This document shows, piece by piece, positions 1-12,300 of a DNA stretch of 64,000 bases. Under the pieces are notes generated by a model, which was not told the DNA's origin, made no database searches, and worked only from the letters and a program-made list of their open reading frames with translations. The stretch's first letter is position 1. Every line of letters starts with the position of its first letter. The position numbers and the translations under genes are program-made. Source of the DNA: Gordionus sp. m RMFG-2023 (Eukaryota; Nematomorpha; Gordioida; Chordodea; Parachordodidae); the NCBI RefSeq assembly GCF_954871325.1, contig NC_088775.1:7045561-7109560 (forward strand). The letters run 5' to 3'.

Positions 1-787
1 CCTTCATTTTCAAAATTCAATCATTGTTGTCATAAAGGGAAAGTAAAACTTACACAAATACCTTACCCACCTTATTTAAAAAATCTTTTATCAAACCCCC
101 AGGATTCCTTACACAAAGATTTTATGAAAAATATCCGTTCTTACAATTCATCTATAGCATTTGCTTCAATGGGTGCTCAAATATCGGAGTTTTCAGGTAG
201 TGGCCCTTATTGCTTCAAAGTTCATGGGCAAATATATCACCGTACTTCTCACTTATATCTACCCTCTAATACTCATCCTACCTATGCCCAATTAAATGTA
301 TTAGATACGACTCAGGCTATAGCTGAGCGGGTTAAACATCCAGCTAATACTAAATGTAACATAGACATAATGAAACATTTAGATCATTTAATACGTCAAA
401 TTAACCCCTACGCTATTAGTTTTAAGACGTTAGGTGAGGTTCAACAATCTGCAGTAGAATTTTCAACAAATTCCAATACAAAAATACCTGCCATAAATAT
501 GATCTTTAAGGGAGATAGATCTAGCGATCGGCGCCTTTATAATTTACCATCGATGGATGACGTAGCTATGATTTTTAACAATGAAGATAGCGGAACCTCC
601 CTTTAAAAGAGATATTAAGGTCTATCCTATTTCTAAAGAGAATGATCTTATTATTCTTAACATATCAAGTCCAAATTTAGATCCCATGGTATATCCTATA
701 CTCTTCCCCCATGGTGAACCTGGCTGGTGCCCTAATATGATAGCTGAAGGTTTTGTGGCAGGTATTTCTGTATTGGAATTTGTTTAA
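1..787 (+). pseudogene. Helitron Rep/helicase N-terminal fragment, + copy
   Basis: This is the region just before the Rep domain of an animal Helitron (rolling-circle transposon). Seen: NIRSYNSSIAFASMGAQ, then SGSGPYCFKVHGQIYHR and PTYAQLNVLDTTQAIAER, which follow the family's usual order (NIR-YN-AFAF-S-GA, GPY-F-V-GQI-HR, P-YAQLYI-DT). After RLYNLPSMDDVAMIF the reading frame shifts near 590 and continues as RDIKVYPIS and MVYPILFPHGEPGW, the conserved block that precedes the Rep catalytic part. The catalytic HxH and the helicase are absent. The left side runs off the window. Broken; about one frameshift plus truncation at 787, where an inverted copy begins. Confidence 0.8.
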
Positions 788-1247
788 AATTCTACTGCAG
801 ATTGTTGAACCTCACCTAACGTCTTAAAACTAATAGCGTAGGGGTTAATTTGACGTATTAAATGATCTAAATGTTTCATTATGTCTATGTTACATTTAGT
901 ATCAGCTGGATGTTTAACCGCTCAGCTATAGCCTGAGTCGTATCTAATACATATAATTGGGCATAGGTAGGATGAGTATTAGAGGGTAGATATAAGTGAG
1001 AAGTACGGTGATATATTTGCCCATGAACTTTGAAGCAATAAGGGCCACTACCTGAAAACTCCGATATTTGAGCACCCATAGAAGCAAATGCTATAGATGA
1101 ATTGTAAGAACGGATATTTTTCATAAAATCTTTGTGTAAGGAATCCTGGGGGTTTGATAAAAGAATTTTTAAATAAGGTGGGTAAGGTATTTGTGTAAGT
1201 TTTACTTTCCCTTTATGACAACAATGATTGAATTTTGAATCTGAAGG
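1..1247. repeat. Inverted repeat of the Helitron fragment
   Basis: Bases 1-464 reappear as reverse complement at 786-1247, with a spacer of about 320 bp that holds the next stretch of the same Helitron gene. Only a few substitutions separate the arms (for example near 297/950 and 171/1081). The arms could form a large hairpin. The left limit is the window edge, so the repeat may be longer. Confidence 0.85.
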
Positions 1248-1358
1248 TTTTTCATCTATAAAATTCAAAGAAAAACAAAATTGGCATATTGTATTCATAG
1301 GACCGCAAGTATGCTCAATTATTAAATTATTGTCATCATTATTAATTATAGGGAACAT
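786..1358 (-). pseudogene. Helitron Rep N-terminal fragment, - copy with zinc-finger start
   Basis: This reads right to left and repeats the protein of the fragment at 1-464, then extends it at the N-terminus. CGPMNTICQFCFSLNF followed by NHCCHKGKVKL is the Cys-rich finger typical of Helitron proteins (CGPM--IC--C-AL-, then CC--GKV-L). PYPPYLKILLSNPQ and NIRSYNSSIAFASMG follow. It is cut at about 786, where the inverted copy takes over, so no Rep or helicase domain is present. The protein lines up with the + copy with only scattered differences, so the duplication looks recent. Confidence 0.8.
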
Positions 1359-1371
1359 TTGTTTAAATTTT

Positions 1372-2420
1372 TAACGAAAATGTGTAGCGCATGCGCGAAT
1401 CATAGCAGTTTTATTCGATATGTCAATGGGAAAAGATTGATTTAATTTAGCATTTTGAGGTTGAGGTAAAGAATCTAATTGAGGTTTGATATATTTAGAT
1501 TTTATTTGATTACATATTTCATGGATTTGTTCCTTAAAATAAGTTAATTATTTTATAAATCTTAAATAATAAATAAACTTATGTTTGGCTAGAATTATTT
1601 ATCTTTTTAGGCGTCGTTGTTAAAGGAATTTTAGAAATAAAAGTGTAAGGGAATATTGTTTTATACTTTTGTATAAAACGGGCAGCGCATGCACGAATCA
1701 TAACAGTTTTATTGGATAAGTCAATGGGAAAAGATTGATTTACTTTAGTATTTTGAGGTTGAGTTAAAGAACTTAATTGAGGTTTGATATATTTGGATTT
1801 TATCTGATTACGCATTTCATGTATACAATTTAATAAATTGGTAAATTTTTGTTTGGCTGGAATTGTATATATCTATATGCGTCGTTGTTAAAGGAATTTT
1901 AGAAATAAAAGTGTTGGGGAAGATTGTTTTATACTTTTGCCTAAAACGGGCAGCGCATGCACACATCATAGCATCTTTATTTGATAAATCAGTGAGCAAA
2001 TATAAATAAGTAGTTTGAGTGGTAGGTAATGAAACTAATCTAGTTTTGATATATTTGGATTTTATCTGATTACGCATTTCATGAATAAGTTCCTTAAAAT
2101 AATTTTATTATTTTATACAATTTAATAAATAGGTAAACTTTTGTTTGGCTGGAATTAATTATATTATTATGCGTCGTTGTTAAAGGAATTTAGAATTTTT
2201 TTTCGACTTTTGCCTATTGGTAACGTTTGTACTAATCAAAGCAGTTTTATTTGATGAATAAGTGGGAAAAGATTGATTTATATTTGCATTTTGAGGTGTA
2301 GGTAGTGAAACTAAATGAGGTTTGTTATTTTTAGATTTTTTTTATGACGTAATTTATGAATATTACGCAATTTACGATCACCTTCCTTAAACAATAAAAG
2401 TTTTTATAAAAAATAATTAA
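1372..2420 (-). repeat. Tandem repeat of a Helitron-linked coding module (about 3.6 units of 268-300 bp)
   Basis: Directly upstream of the Helitron finger exon (reading on the - strand), a module recurs at about 1372-1545, 1579-1815, 1817-2077 and 2160-2400. Each unit contains GCGTCGTTGTTAAAGGAA and GGGCAGCGCATGCAC or variants. Each translates to a similar peptide beginning NQIKSKYIKPQL, then QSFPIDLSNKTAMIRACAAR and KYKTIFPYTFISKIPLTTT. Units lie in different frames with stops, so they do not now form one protein. Function unknown; likely duplicated pieces of the transposon's N-terminal region. Confidence 0.7.
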
Positions 2421-2454
2421 TAAATAAACTTTTTTTGATTTGGAAGAATTTCTA

Positions 2455-3700
2455 GTTTCCATTCTTCTAAATCGTTAATAATCACCTTATTATTTGTAAT
2501 GATTCATTCTAAATATTAACCTTTTTTTAAAAACTAATTTGTCATTTTTAAAAATTTGATAATTTTTTTTTCCTTGACGATTATTGAATTAATAGATACT
2601 AAAAAAATCAAAATTATTGTACTTGACAGGGTAAGAAATAATTTTATCTTCTAAAAAAATTAAAAAAAGGTTGTGATCTTCCTACAAATTTAATTAAAAA
2701 TGATTTTCCATAGTTTCCATGATAATTGCTAAATAAAGTTAAATTTTATTAATAAAATAATTATACTTGACAGAGTAAGAAATAATTTTATCTTCTTAAA
2801 AATTTAAAAAAGGTTATTTCTTTAACTTAAAACATAATTTATATTTATTTATGTTCTTCTCACAATATCTCATGTCCATATTTTTATATGAACGAGGTAA
2901 ATATTAACCTTTTTTTAAAAACTAATTTGTCATTTTTAAAAATTTGATAATTTATTTTTTTTTCCCTGACGATTATTTTATAGATCACATTTTAAAATGA
3001 GAATTAATAGATATTAAAAAAATAAAATAATTGTACCTGACACAGGGTAAGAAATAATTTTATATTCTTAAAAAATTAAAAAAAGTTGTGATCTTTCTAA
3101 AAATTTAATTAAAAATGATTTTCCATAGTTTCCATGATAATTGCTAAATAAAGTTAAATTTTATTAATAAAATAATTATACTTGACAGGGTAAGAAATAA
3201 TTTTATCTTCTTAAAAATTTTAAAAAGGTTATTTCTTTAACTTAAAACATAATTTATATTTATTTATGTTCTTCTCACAATATCTCATGTCCATATTTTT
3301 ATATGAACGGGGTAAATATTAACCTTTTTCTAAAAACTAATATATCATTTTTAAAAATTTGATAATTTTTTTTTCCCCTGACGATTATTTTATAAATCAC
3401 ATTTTAAAATGAGAATTAATAGATATTAAAAAAATAAAATAATTGTACTTGACACAGGGTAAGAAATAATTTTATCTTCATAAAAATTTAAAAATGGTTG
3501 TGATCTTCTTAAAAAATCTCATGTCCATATTTTTATATGAACGGGGTAAATATTAACCTTTTTTTAAAACCGAATTTGTCATTTTTAAAAATTTGATAAT
3601 TTTTTTTTTCCCTGACGATTATTTTATAGACCACATTTTAAAATGATAATTAATAGATATTAAAAAAAATAAAATAATTTTATTACTACTTTTTTATTAA
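2455..3700. repeat. Satellite-like tandem array, long A+T-rich unit
   Basis: A block of about 400 bp recurs roughly three times. Landmarks repeat in the same order: CCTGACGATTATTTTATAGA, then TTGACACAGGGTAAGAAATA, then CTCATGTCCATATTTTTATA, then GGGTAAATATTAACC. The copies differ by substitutions and small gaps. No coding potential seen. Confidence 0.75.
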
Positions 3701-4690
3701 CACTCACAAATCATAATTAGTTTAATTTAACTTATAAACATTAATTGATTTTAAATTTAATAATATTCATTCTTACCATATTATTAGATTTTTAAATTGT
3801 TCAAATTCAAATATTTAATTCATCCTACTATTTTTTCCTGAAATATGGAGGGAAATTTTATTAAATAAATTTAACTTACTACCATATTATTAACTATTAT
3901 TAAATTTAAAATCAATTAATGTTTATAAGTTAAATTAAATTAATTATGATTTGTGAGTGTTAATAAGAAAGTAGTAAGTCAAATTTATTTTATGAAATTT
4001 GCCTCCATAATTTGAATTATCAAATTTAAAATCAATTAATGTATAATTTATTTAATAGAATTTTCCTCCATATTTTAGGAGAAAACAGTATGATGAAATA
4101 TTTGAATTTTTAAAAATTAAAAATCTAATAATATGGTGAGAATGAATATTATTAAATTTATAATCAATTAATGTTTATAAATTAAATTAAACTAATTATG
4201 ATTTGCGAGTGTTAATAATAAAGTAGTGAGTCAAATTTATTTAATGGAATTTATCTCCATATTTTGAATTATTAAATTTAAAATCAATTAATGTTTATAA
4301 GTTAAATTAAACTAATTATGATTTGTGAGTGTTAATAATAAAGTAGTAGGTTAAATTTATTTAATAAAATTTTCCTCCATATTTTATGAGAAAACATTAG
4401 AATGAAATATTTGAATTTGAAGATATTAAAAATCTAATAATATGGTAAGAATGAATATTATTAAATTTAAAATCAATTAATGTTTATAAGTTAAATTAAA
4501 TTAGTTATGATTTGTGAGTGTTAATAAGAAAGTAGTAACTTAAATTTATTTTATGAAATTTGCCTCCATATTATTGTATTAAATTTAAAATCAATTAATG
4601 TTTATAAGTTAAACTAAACTAATTATGATTTGTGAGTGTTAATAATAAAGTAGTTAGTCAAATTATTAATTTTTAATTGGCTAAATAAAA
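3701..4690. repeat. Satellite-like array of about 115-190-bp units, partly inverted
   Basis: The core AAAATCAATTAATGTTTATA followed by AACTAATTATGATTTGTGAG occurs about six times in direct orientation between 3.9 and 4.68 kb. Once, at about 3690-3760, it appears as reverse complement. Interspersed blocks include CTCCATATTTTATGAG and AATCTAATAATATGG. No genes. Confidence 0.75.
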
Positions 4691-6279
4691 CATATTTTTA
4701 TTTTTTGAATTGATATTTTAATAATTACTTACGTTAATTATTTAAGCATATTTTGTAGGTACAATCATAACTTTAGTATTTTTTGAGAGGTACATTTGCT
4801 TAAACCGACATTAAGTTTTCCATGGTATAAAACAGGTAATATAAACCTACATGATCGAAGGACACTGAATTAGAAAACACGTAATATAAACCTACATGAT
4901 CGAAGGGTTGACACTGAATTAGGAAGTTGACGACGTTTTAATATAAAAGGTAGTTGGATTTCACTTGGTAATAAAGAATTTGAACAAATTCAAAATCTAA
5001 TAATATGATAAGAATGAATATTATTAAATTTAAAATTATAAATTATTTCTTACTTTATCAAGTAAAATTATAAAAATAATTTAAAAATTAACATTAAGAA
5101 GATAGGAAAGTTGATGAGAAAAATAAAAATTAATATTATGGATATACTAAATCTTTCATTTCTTGATTACGGTGATTATATATATAGATAGTATTTTTGA
5201 AGTCTGAAAAATGGTATAGTTGAGAATGATCAAATTTTACCTTTAAATCGAAATCATTTTTGTAAAAAATATTTTATAAGTAAATATGTATCTATTGTAT
5301 GAAAATCTAAAATATTAAAAGAAAAACGATTTGAAAATATATACCTCTATGATCCATCTATTTAAATTTAAAAATCACTTATGTAAATGTATACCACCAA
5401 CATATTTAAAGCATTCCCACTTTTGAATTTCAAACAATTTTGCTTAGTTTATATAAATTTTTTCATTATATAAAAAAAAATGGCAATAGTTTATGCCCGA
5501 AAACTGTCTGAAATTTTATAGGATAGGTATTTTACGCATGCTGCACAGGGTAAATCAGAAATTTTTTTTCAAATTTAAGAATCTCCATCAATATAAATAA
5601 TATAAAATCGAGAAATTCCGAGTTACCGTGAGTTTCATCATATCCCAAAACGGCATATATATCTCATCCTTTTCAATACTATCGATTTGAGCCGAATTTT
5701 AAAAAATGGCTAACTAGTGTTGCTAAAAAAAGCCCGATTTGGGTCTATTTTTTAAAAACGGCCCGATTAAAATTTTAGCCCAAATAATATCATGGTATAC
5801 CTCGAGATTTGGCAAATAGAGGTCAAAAAAATTTCCAGGCTTACTTAATACTCATTGTAATTTGAATAATTAATTGTATAGAGGTATTTAAATTATAGTT
5901 TATGTTTCACCCAAAAACAAGAAATCAATCGTATTTTTTAAACTTTGAATCCCGATTTCGAACCCGGGAGCACAAATTTTGAACAAACTTTAATCTTTCA
6001 TTTTATACGTTTTTTTAGGAATTTGGCAAGTTTTATATTAGTATTATTTTATTGTTATAAAATAAGTGTTCTTGAATAATTAAAAAATGAAAACGGGGTA
6101 AAGGTCTTATAAAACCGACCACTTTAACTCATTAATGGTCAAGATTTTTCTAGTGGATAAAAATGCTCAATTTTTTCAAATTATATTGATTAATGCTCAA
6201 ATATGATATTCTAAAAAAATCAGCCAAAAAAAATAATCCTAAATAGAAAATCTAGCCTGGTGCATATATGCACCGTTAA
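4691..6279. other. Gene-free stretch with a MITE half and a tRNA-like B box
   Basis: No gene seen. At 4830-4930 a short tandem repeat (CGTAATATAAACCTACATGA) occurs twice. At about 5713-5845, TAGTGTTGCTAAAAAAAGCC starts a half copy of the MITE that is complete at 9723-9899. At about 5950-5975, the - strand reads CCCGGGTTCGAAATCGGG, which resembles a tRNA T arm/B box and may be a SINE relic. Confidence 0.5.
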
Positions 6280-8591
6280 CCATTAAGAGGTTAAAAAAGA
6301 TAAAAATTATATAAAATACTATAAGATCAAAAAACAACAAATATCTTTATTCTTTTTTTGTAATTTATAATAAAAACGAGAAAATGTTTATATATTATGA
6401 AAATCCTTGTAACATTTAATATGGAGTGCGATTTGACATGTTTGGCACATATATCTTGAGTGCGTATGGCAATATCTGCATCTTCGTCTTTTTCCATCTA
6501 TAATTTTAGATAAATAATGTCAAGATGAATCAATAGGGTTTTCACACTGTAATGCAAACTGGCTGGCGTGACCTGTACTTGAATTTTTTTCAATTTTTAC
6601 TGGCGTTCGAAGGAGGTAGTTAGTAACTTCTCGTCTAAATGCAAGCAAACTCTTCTTGTCATCTCGATTCACGAATTTCCAGATTTTCCATGAATTTACC
6701 AAAGCTACATCAATAAAATTGGTGAATATTGGCCACCACCATTTTTTTCCTCTTATTTTTATTCTATATGTAGATATTAGATTATCACATAGATCAACTC
6801 CACCCATGTGTTTGTTATAAGCAGTTACCATATTTGGCTGAGGAATTTTTATTTTAGAAGATATTTTCTTAGAATACCTTGAAACATTAGAAAGCAAAGA
6901 GAGTGTGGCATGTCGATGCAACGGTCACCACCGAATTATCAATTATCATTCTAACGAACTACAAATATTTCGTTTAATTTTTCAAACCTATAATCATAAT
7001 ATCCTCTTTCTTTTTTTGCTACAACCTTTATAGATTCAACTGGGCAATGCTCTATTCTATTGTCCCTCACAGTTCCAGTTGCAAAATATCCCATTTGTTT
7101 TAAGTATGACAAGAGTTTAAATGATGTAAAGTAATTATCAAAATATATTTTATGATAATTTGGTTTTTGCAATGCCTTTAATAATTTTATGATTACATTT
7201 CCACCTAATCCATATTCATATTTATTTTCGCTTTTTCATATATCAAATGAGAATACGTAACCGTCGGAAGAAGCCAATATCCAAGACTTGTATCCGAATC
7301 TAATTGGTTTTCCTTTTATGAACATTTTGCAAGAATGTCTTCCTCGATATGGTATCATCTGTTCATCTATTGATAAATGATGTTTGAAAATTCCAAATTG
7401 CTGAAATTTATTATTCAATATATTAATATAAGGCCTAACTTTATAAAATCTATCATGTATATCTATTTTAGTATTGTCTGCCAAATGGATATTATATTTC
7501 AAATTTCGAAATTGTAATTGGGTCATTGTATCCCGGATTATTGGAATAGAAATATCGCTATCATTAGACCAGTACATTCTTTCTTGTGGGAGAGAATGAT
7601 ATCCAGTAAATAATAGAATTCCAATAAAACTCTGAATATCTTGGATGGTTATGCATATGTTAGGTCTATTCATTTGTTTAGTATAAATATTACTTTGTTC
7701 TACAATTAGCGAATATAAGTCTTCGTCGAAAATTAAAGAAAATATATCTGATGGACTTTTACCATGTAAATCATTTTCAAGTTTTATTACATCTTCCTTT
7801 TCTCCATTGAAATGGCTTGAAGAATATATTGCATCCGTTTTTCTCCATTTTAAATTGTGAGAAATTCGAGAATAGCTTCTTGATAGAATATGGTTCTGGA
7901 AGGTCGTCATCAACTGAATTATGAATCTCCAATTCTCCAGCTGTATCTGAAGGCAAAACTCCGACATTTGTTAAGTCATTTTCATCGAAATCTTCTTCAT
8001 CACTAACTGCAGAGGGGTTTGGCGGAATTATAACCATATCTCTTTCTTCAATTGGTTCCTCTTCAAAAAGTTGAGCAAGCGCTTGTTCAATTGTTAGAAA
8101 ACGTTTCATTAAAAAAATTTATTAAAAATTAAATATCTAGACAAATTATTTTCGTAGAATCTTGATTTTTTTATTAGTCATCTATTATTTTGATAATTTT
8201 GATTGAATTGACAAAACAGGTGCATAATATTTTATATAAATAAAATAAAATCTTCAGAAAGGAAGAGGCTAAAAATAATTTTAAACTTTTGAATATTTAT
8301 GAACCTAATAATTTCATATAATTTGATCGGGATAAAAAAATTATAATAGGAGCAATATATTATTCGATTTAATCTCAGGAGGCTAAAAAAAATTTTTAAA
8401 TTATTTTCAAAAGGTCTTTTTTTGGGTATAAAATTTTTAAAAATAAATTCTTAGGGGGCTCGAGTCACCCACCCCTCCTCCTCCCACTCTTAGTGACGGT
8501 AGTGGTTTTAAGTATAATATAAAAAATTATAATTCATTATGTTAAATTTCATTTGTTTGAATTTTTTTAAATAATTTATACTGCTAGATGG
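6280..8591 (-). mobile_element. piggyBac element at TTAA sites
   Basis: The transposase gene is bounded by TTAA at 6276-6279 and 8592-8595. The inner ends match imperfectly: CCATTAAGAGG on the left and CCATCTAGCAG (reverse complement) on the right. The 2.3-kb span is normal for the family. Immediately outside each TTAA lies GTGCATATATGCACC, and a third copy with its own TTAA lies at 8939-8959. The true terminal repeats may therefore extend beyond the TTAA sites named here. Confidence 0.7.
6420..8109 (-). pseudogene. piggyBac transposase (DDE_Tnp_1_7), nearly complete but broken
   Basis: This would cut and paste its element at TTAA. It starts MKRFLTIEQALAQLFEEEP (acidic N-terminus) and runs through the family domain: SPSDIFSLIFDEDLYSLIVE, then FIGILLFTGYHSLPQERMYW. 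All three catalytic aspartates are visible, in LSIDEQMIPYRGR, KIYFDNYFTS and YNKHMGGVDLCD. A C-terminal Cys-rich finger (RRRCRYCHTHSRYMCQTCQ) lies at 6420-6490. The frame breaks near 7.85, 7.24, 6.95 and 6.52 kb, so about four lesions separate it from a full ~570-residue protein. No introns are needed. Confidence 0.8.
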
Positions 8592-8595
8592 TTAA

Positions 8596-9363
8596 CAGTG
8601 CATATATGCACCAGTCAACTTTATGTGGTTATCTATTAAAATTTTAATTATTTAAAAATTCAAAAATGATTGATAAATATTGATATATCTATAAAGAATA
8701 TATACACACTAGTTTTCATCGAAATAATTTTATAATATGCTTGTGAGATCACTTAGAAAATTTTGCATTTTAGACCTCATAAATTCGCAAAGTTTGAGGG
8801 TTTCTTAGGGACATAAAAAAATATTTTTTTCATATTTTTCTTTTCCAGTTTTGAAGTACAATGTCTGAACTATATAAAAATCTTTTTATTATTTTTTAAA
8901 ATAAAAACTACTATGTTAAAATAAGGTATATAGGAGGTGGTGCATATATGCACCGTTAATCAGTAACGGGTAACAACACTCCTAAATGTTTTAAATGTTG
9001 TCGATATCAACCAATTTGACTTATTCGTCAAAAATATCAACGACCTTGTTGTAAGATCTCTTTCTCTTAGAATGCTACTATGTTTGTTTAGCAAAATAAT
9101 CTTTCGCTATCGGCGAAAAAAGGTTGGATAAAAAGCGTTATTTTGGGCCATACCAATGTAGTATAAAGTCCTGAATTGAATTTTCTTTTGTAAAAATTAA
9201 AAAGAAAGATCGGTATTAACTTAATGATAAATGTGGCCTTCGTCTAATTTCATTTATAAAATAAATTTTTGACTTAAATTTCTAAGTGCGCCTGCGTACC
9301 CTGCTAAAAGAGGTGCTACCCAATAAGATATTTGGTATAAATATTTTTTTAAATATAAATTAG
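8596..9363. other. Gene-free stretch between the piggyBac and the TAMM41 exon
   Basis: No coding region could be supported. The stretch contains the third palindrome/TTAA end at 8939-8959 and ends in the splice acceptor of the first visible TAMM41 exon (AAATATAAATTAG at 9351-9363). Earlier TAMM41 exons would be expected on this side, but I could not find them. Confidence 0.4.
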
Positions 9364-12300
9364 ATAGTGAATGTAGACCCTCCAGACACCGATATAAGGC
9401 TCAAAAACGCTTACGAAAAAAATTTGAGCAGCGCTTTGAGATGTTCTCTTCTATTATTGCCCGAAAAATTTACGGATCAGATGTTATTTCAAACGATAAC
9501 AAGCTTATCATACAAAGGTGAACATATATAGCTATCTACTATTATATTTCTTATAAAGGGTTTAGGGTGGATGTTTGTGGCACCGTAAAAAATAATTTGG
9601 GTTACAATAATATTCATTCATTTCTTATTGGAAAAGGTCTTAAAACTCGTTCAAGTCTAAGGTTTTAAAACTTCGCGAAGTATCATGACATGGGTGCCAT
9701 TTTACTTTATTTTCGAGTTTAGTAAGTGTTGTATAAAAAAAGCCCGAACGATTAAAATTTTAGCCAAAATAATATCACGTTGTCTCCCATTTATGAGCAA
9801 AATTTCCAGGTTTTAACAGAATATTATTTTGGTTAAAATCTTAATCGGGCTGTTTTCAAAAATCGACACAAATCTGGCCCTTTTTTTTAAACAACACTAG
9901 AGTTTAGGCTATATATGCTAAATAAAGATTGAATCGTGCCATTTTATTAGGAGAGAAGACCATGGGTTTTTTGAATTAAAGACCTCTCATTCAGAGTTCA
10001 AAACAAAAATAATCTTCCAAGGTTTCTTTATTTTTATGCCGAAAATCTTTTTAATAATCACAAAATTTTAGGATTATAAAGTGTAAAATTAAAAATTTTA
10101 TTTGAGACTTTTCTCAAATATATCAAAAATGGGCGAAGATTTTTTATCTTTATTTTGAAGAGCATTTCGATGCTTGACTTTGGAAAGTCTATTATAATTA
10201 TTATTTTTTTAAAACATAAATTTATTTATAATTCCACCGATGCTTAATAATAATTTTCCAATCTTGTTTCAACTTCGAAGTAATTTTTTAAAAAAAAATT
10301 ATTATTTCAATTTTTTTTTAAAATTAATAAATGTTTAATAAACTAAAAACGAATCTTTTACTCAAATTACGCGCAGCGCGCAACGAATTCTAGAAAAAGT
10401 GTGTGAGGGCCTCGTTTATCAATAATCGCACAAATATAGATTTTTTAGTTCAAAAACGATGCTTTATTTTTCTTGCTAAACGATAGCATGGATTTTTGTA
10501 AATTCATCGCTCGGGCGACATCGCCGTATTTTGCAAAAATAAGACCAAACCCTGCATTCACATTTAGCGCAAATTCGAGGAGAAGTATACACTTTTTGTT
10601 GTTGTTGTTGTTAGAACATCGTTAAATCGTTCGACAAAAAAAAATAAAAATATTATTTTTGTTGATATTAACATTAAGATTAATTCAGGCGCAATAAATA
10701 ATTTACGTTTAAAAAAAAATAATTAATTTTATTGAATACGCATATAACATTCTTAAACTTTAACATTTTAATTATAAACCATATAAATGGGAAAAAAATA
10801 TTAAATATTATAGATAATATTATGATTAAAAATACTTTTAAATCGATTCAACCTTAATTTAACGATGTGTTATTAATATATTAACCAGGAAATATTCCGT
10901 TAATAACTTTGTATCAAGATTTATTTTTCTCCAGATCCTTTTTGAAATAATTCGTATTATAAAATTTGATTTAATTTTTTTAAAAAAAAATAATCTCGAT
11001 TTAATTAAATAAATAGATTTTATTTTTGAAATAAAAAAAAATCAACGAATTGAAATTCTATTTTATTTTGTTTTTCTCCCAGCCCTTTGATGGCTTTGAT
11101 TTAAAAAAAAAACTGTTTTAAAGATTATTGCCCATCAATTTTTATCGATCAGTGTATTGATCACCATTTTAGATATTTGACAATGCCAGCAGCTACCCAA
11201 GTTAGCGTATATAAGTAAAAGGTCTGCAAATAGCAAAATTTCAGGCCCAGTCTGGATTTAGTTTTTTGCCTGACCCGTCAAAATTTGTACCCGGTTCAGT
11301 TCCAATTTTTTTATACTCATTTTTATAAATTCCAAAAATTATACCCACCGGAATACATAACCAATGTTGAGAATTCAAGGTTTAATGATTTTTTTTATTG
11401 AAGCAATTTTATCATAAAAATAATGGAATTTATGAAATGAATGATCAGTCATAGCAGCATCTAATCATTCAAAATTATAAAGTAAAATAGAAAAAAATAT
11501 AGTTTAATAAAATTATGTCTTTAGAATAATTTACAGACGTTACCCAGCCCGGCCCATGAGCTGGGATGCTGATTTCTAATCCTGCATTCATAGTTATATT
11601 ATTATTTATTCATTTTTTCTTTTTACGAAGAGAAATCTGAATTCGAAAAATCTTAATTTTGTCTGTCTAATGATCGTAAAGTCACTTGAGCGTAAATTCG
11701 TCCACTTTTCTGATTGGTCAATTTAATATACGTATTAAATATTTTTAAAATATTACTTGTAATGATCTGATATGCTAAATAAATGCATAAATAGAACAAT
11801 TGCCCATAAAAATGATGTCAAATTGGACAATTTTTTTATCTGTACTCGAACCTATGTTACGGTTGGGATCCCTGATTTTTTTTTGACATCTTTTTTTTAA
11901 AAAAAAAATAATTAGGAGATTTTAGGATGTATTTTGCGGAGGACGTCAACAAAATTAACAACATAGTTGGCAAACAGAAATCGGAATTCAAAATTCTTTA
12001 TAAGGATCTTATAACGAATCAATTCAAGCCCTATCTACACGCCAATAATGATTTGACACATTTCGAAGTAATCCGAAATCATTAATTAACCTTCAATTTT
12101 TTTTATCTGACTAACCTTGCCTGACTTTTTTTTTGTTATTGAAGATCTGAGTTCGTTCCAGCCCCGATCTGTAGAAATAGATCCTAGCCGAAACAATTAT
12201 AAGTTATGAAAATTTCGTAAAAAATTGATTTTAGCGCTCAAGGAAAGTATGAAAAAAAAATAATTATAAAAGTGGGTAAAACGAAATTTTAATATTTTGT

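Larger units (their letters stand above)
6259..8954. repeat. Palindrome GGTGCATATATGCACC beside TTAA, three copies
   Basis: Copies lie at 6259-6274, 8598-8612 (one base shorter) and 8939-8954. Each is followed or preceded within 1-2 bases by TTAA. The first and second face each other across the piggyBac element. The third has the same orientation as the first and also shares the bases after TTAA (TCAGTAACGGGT versus CCATTAAGAGGT). These may be long terminal repeats or nested relic ends. Confidence 0.7.

Noticed and set aside
12140-12190. Candidate TAMM41 exon after 12067
   Set aside because: The acceptor is fair, but the frame that fits the preceding phase hits a stop at once and the peptide does not match the family.
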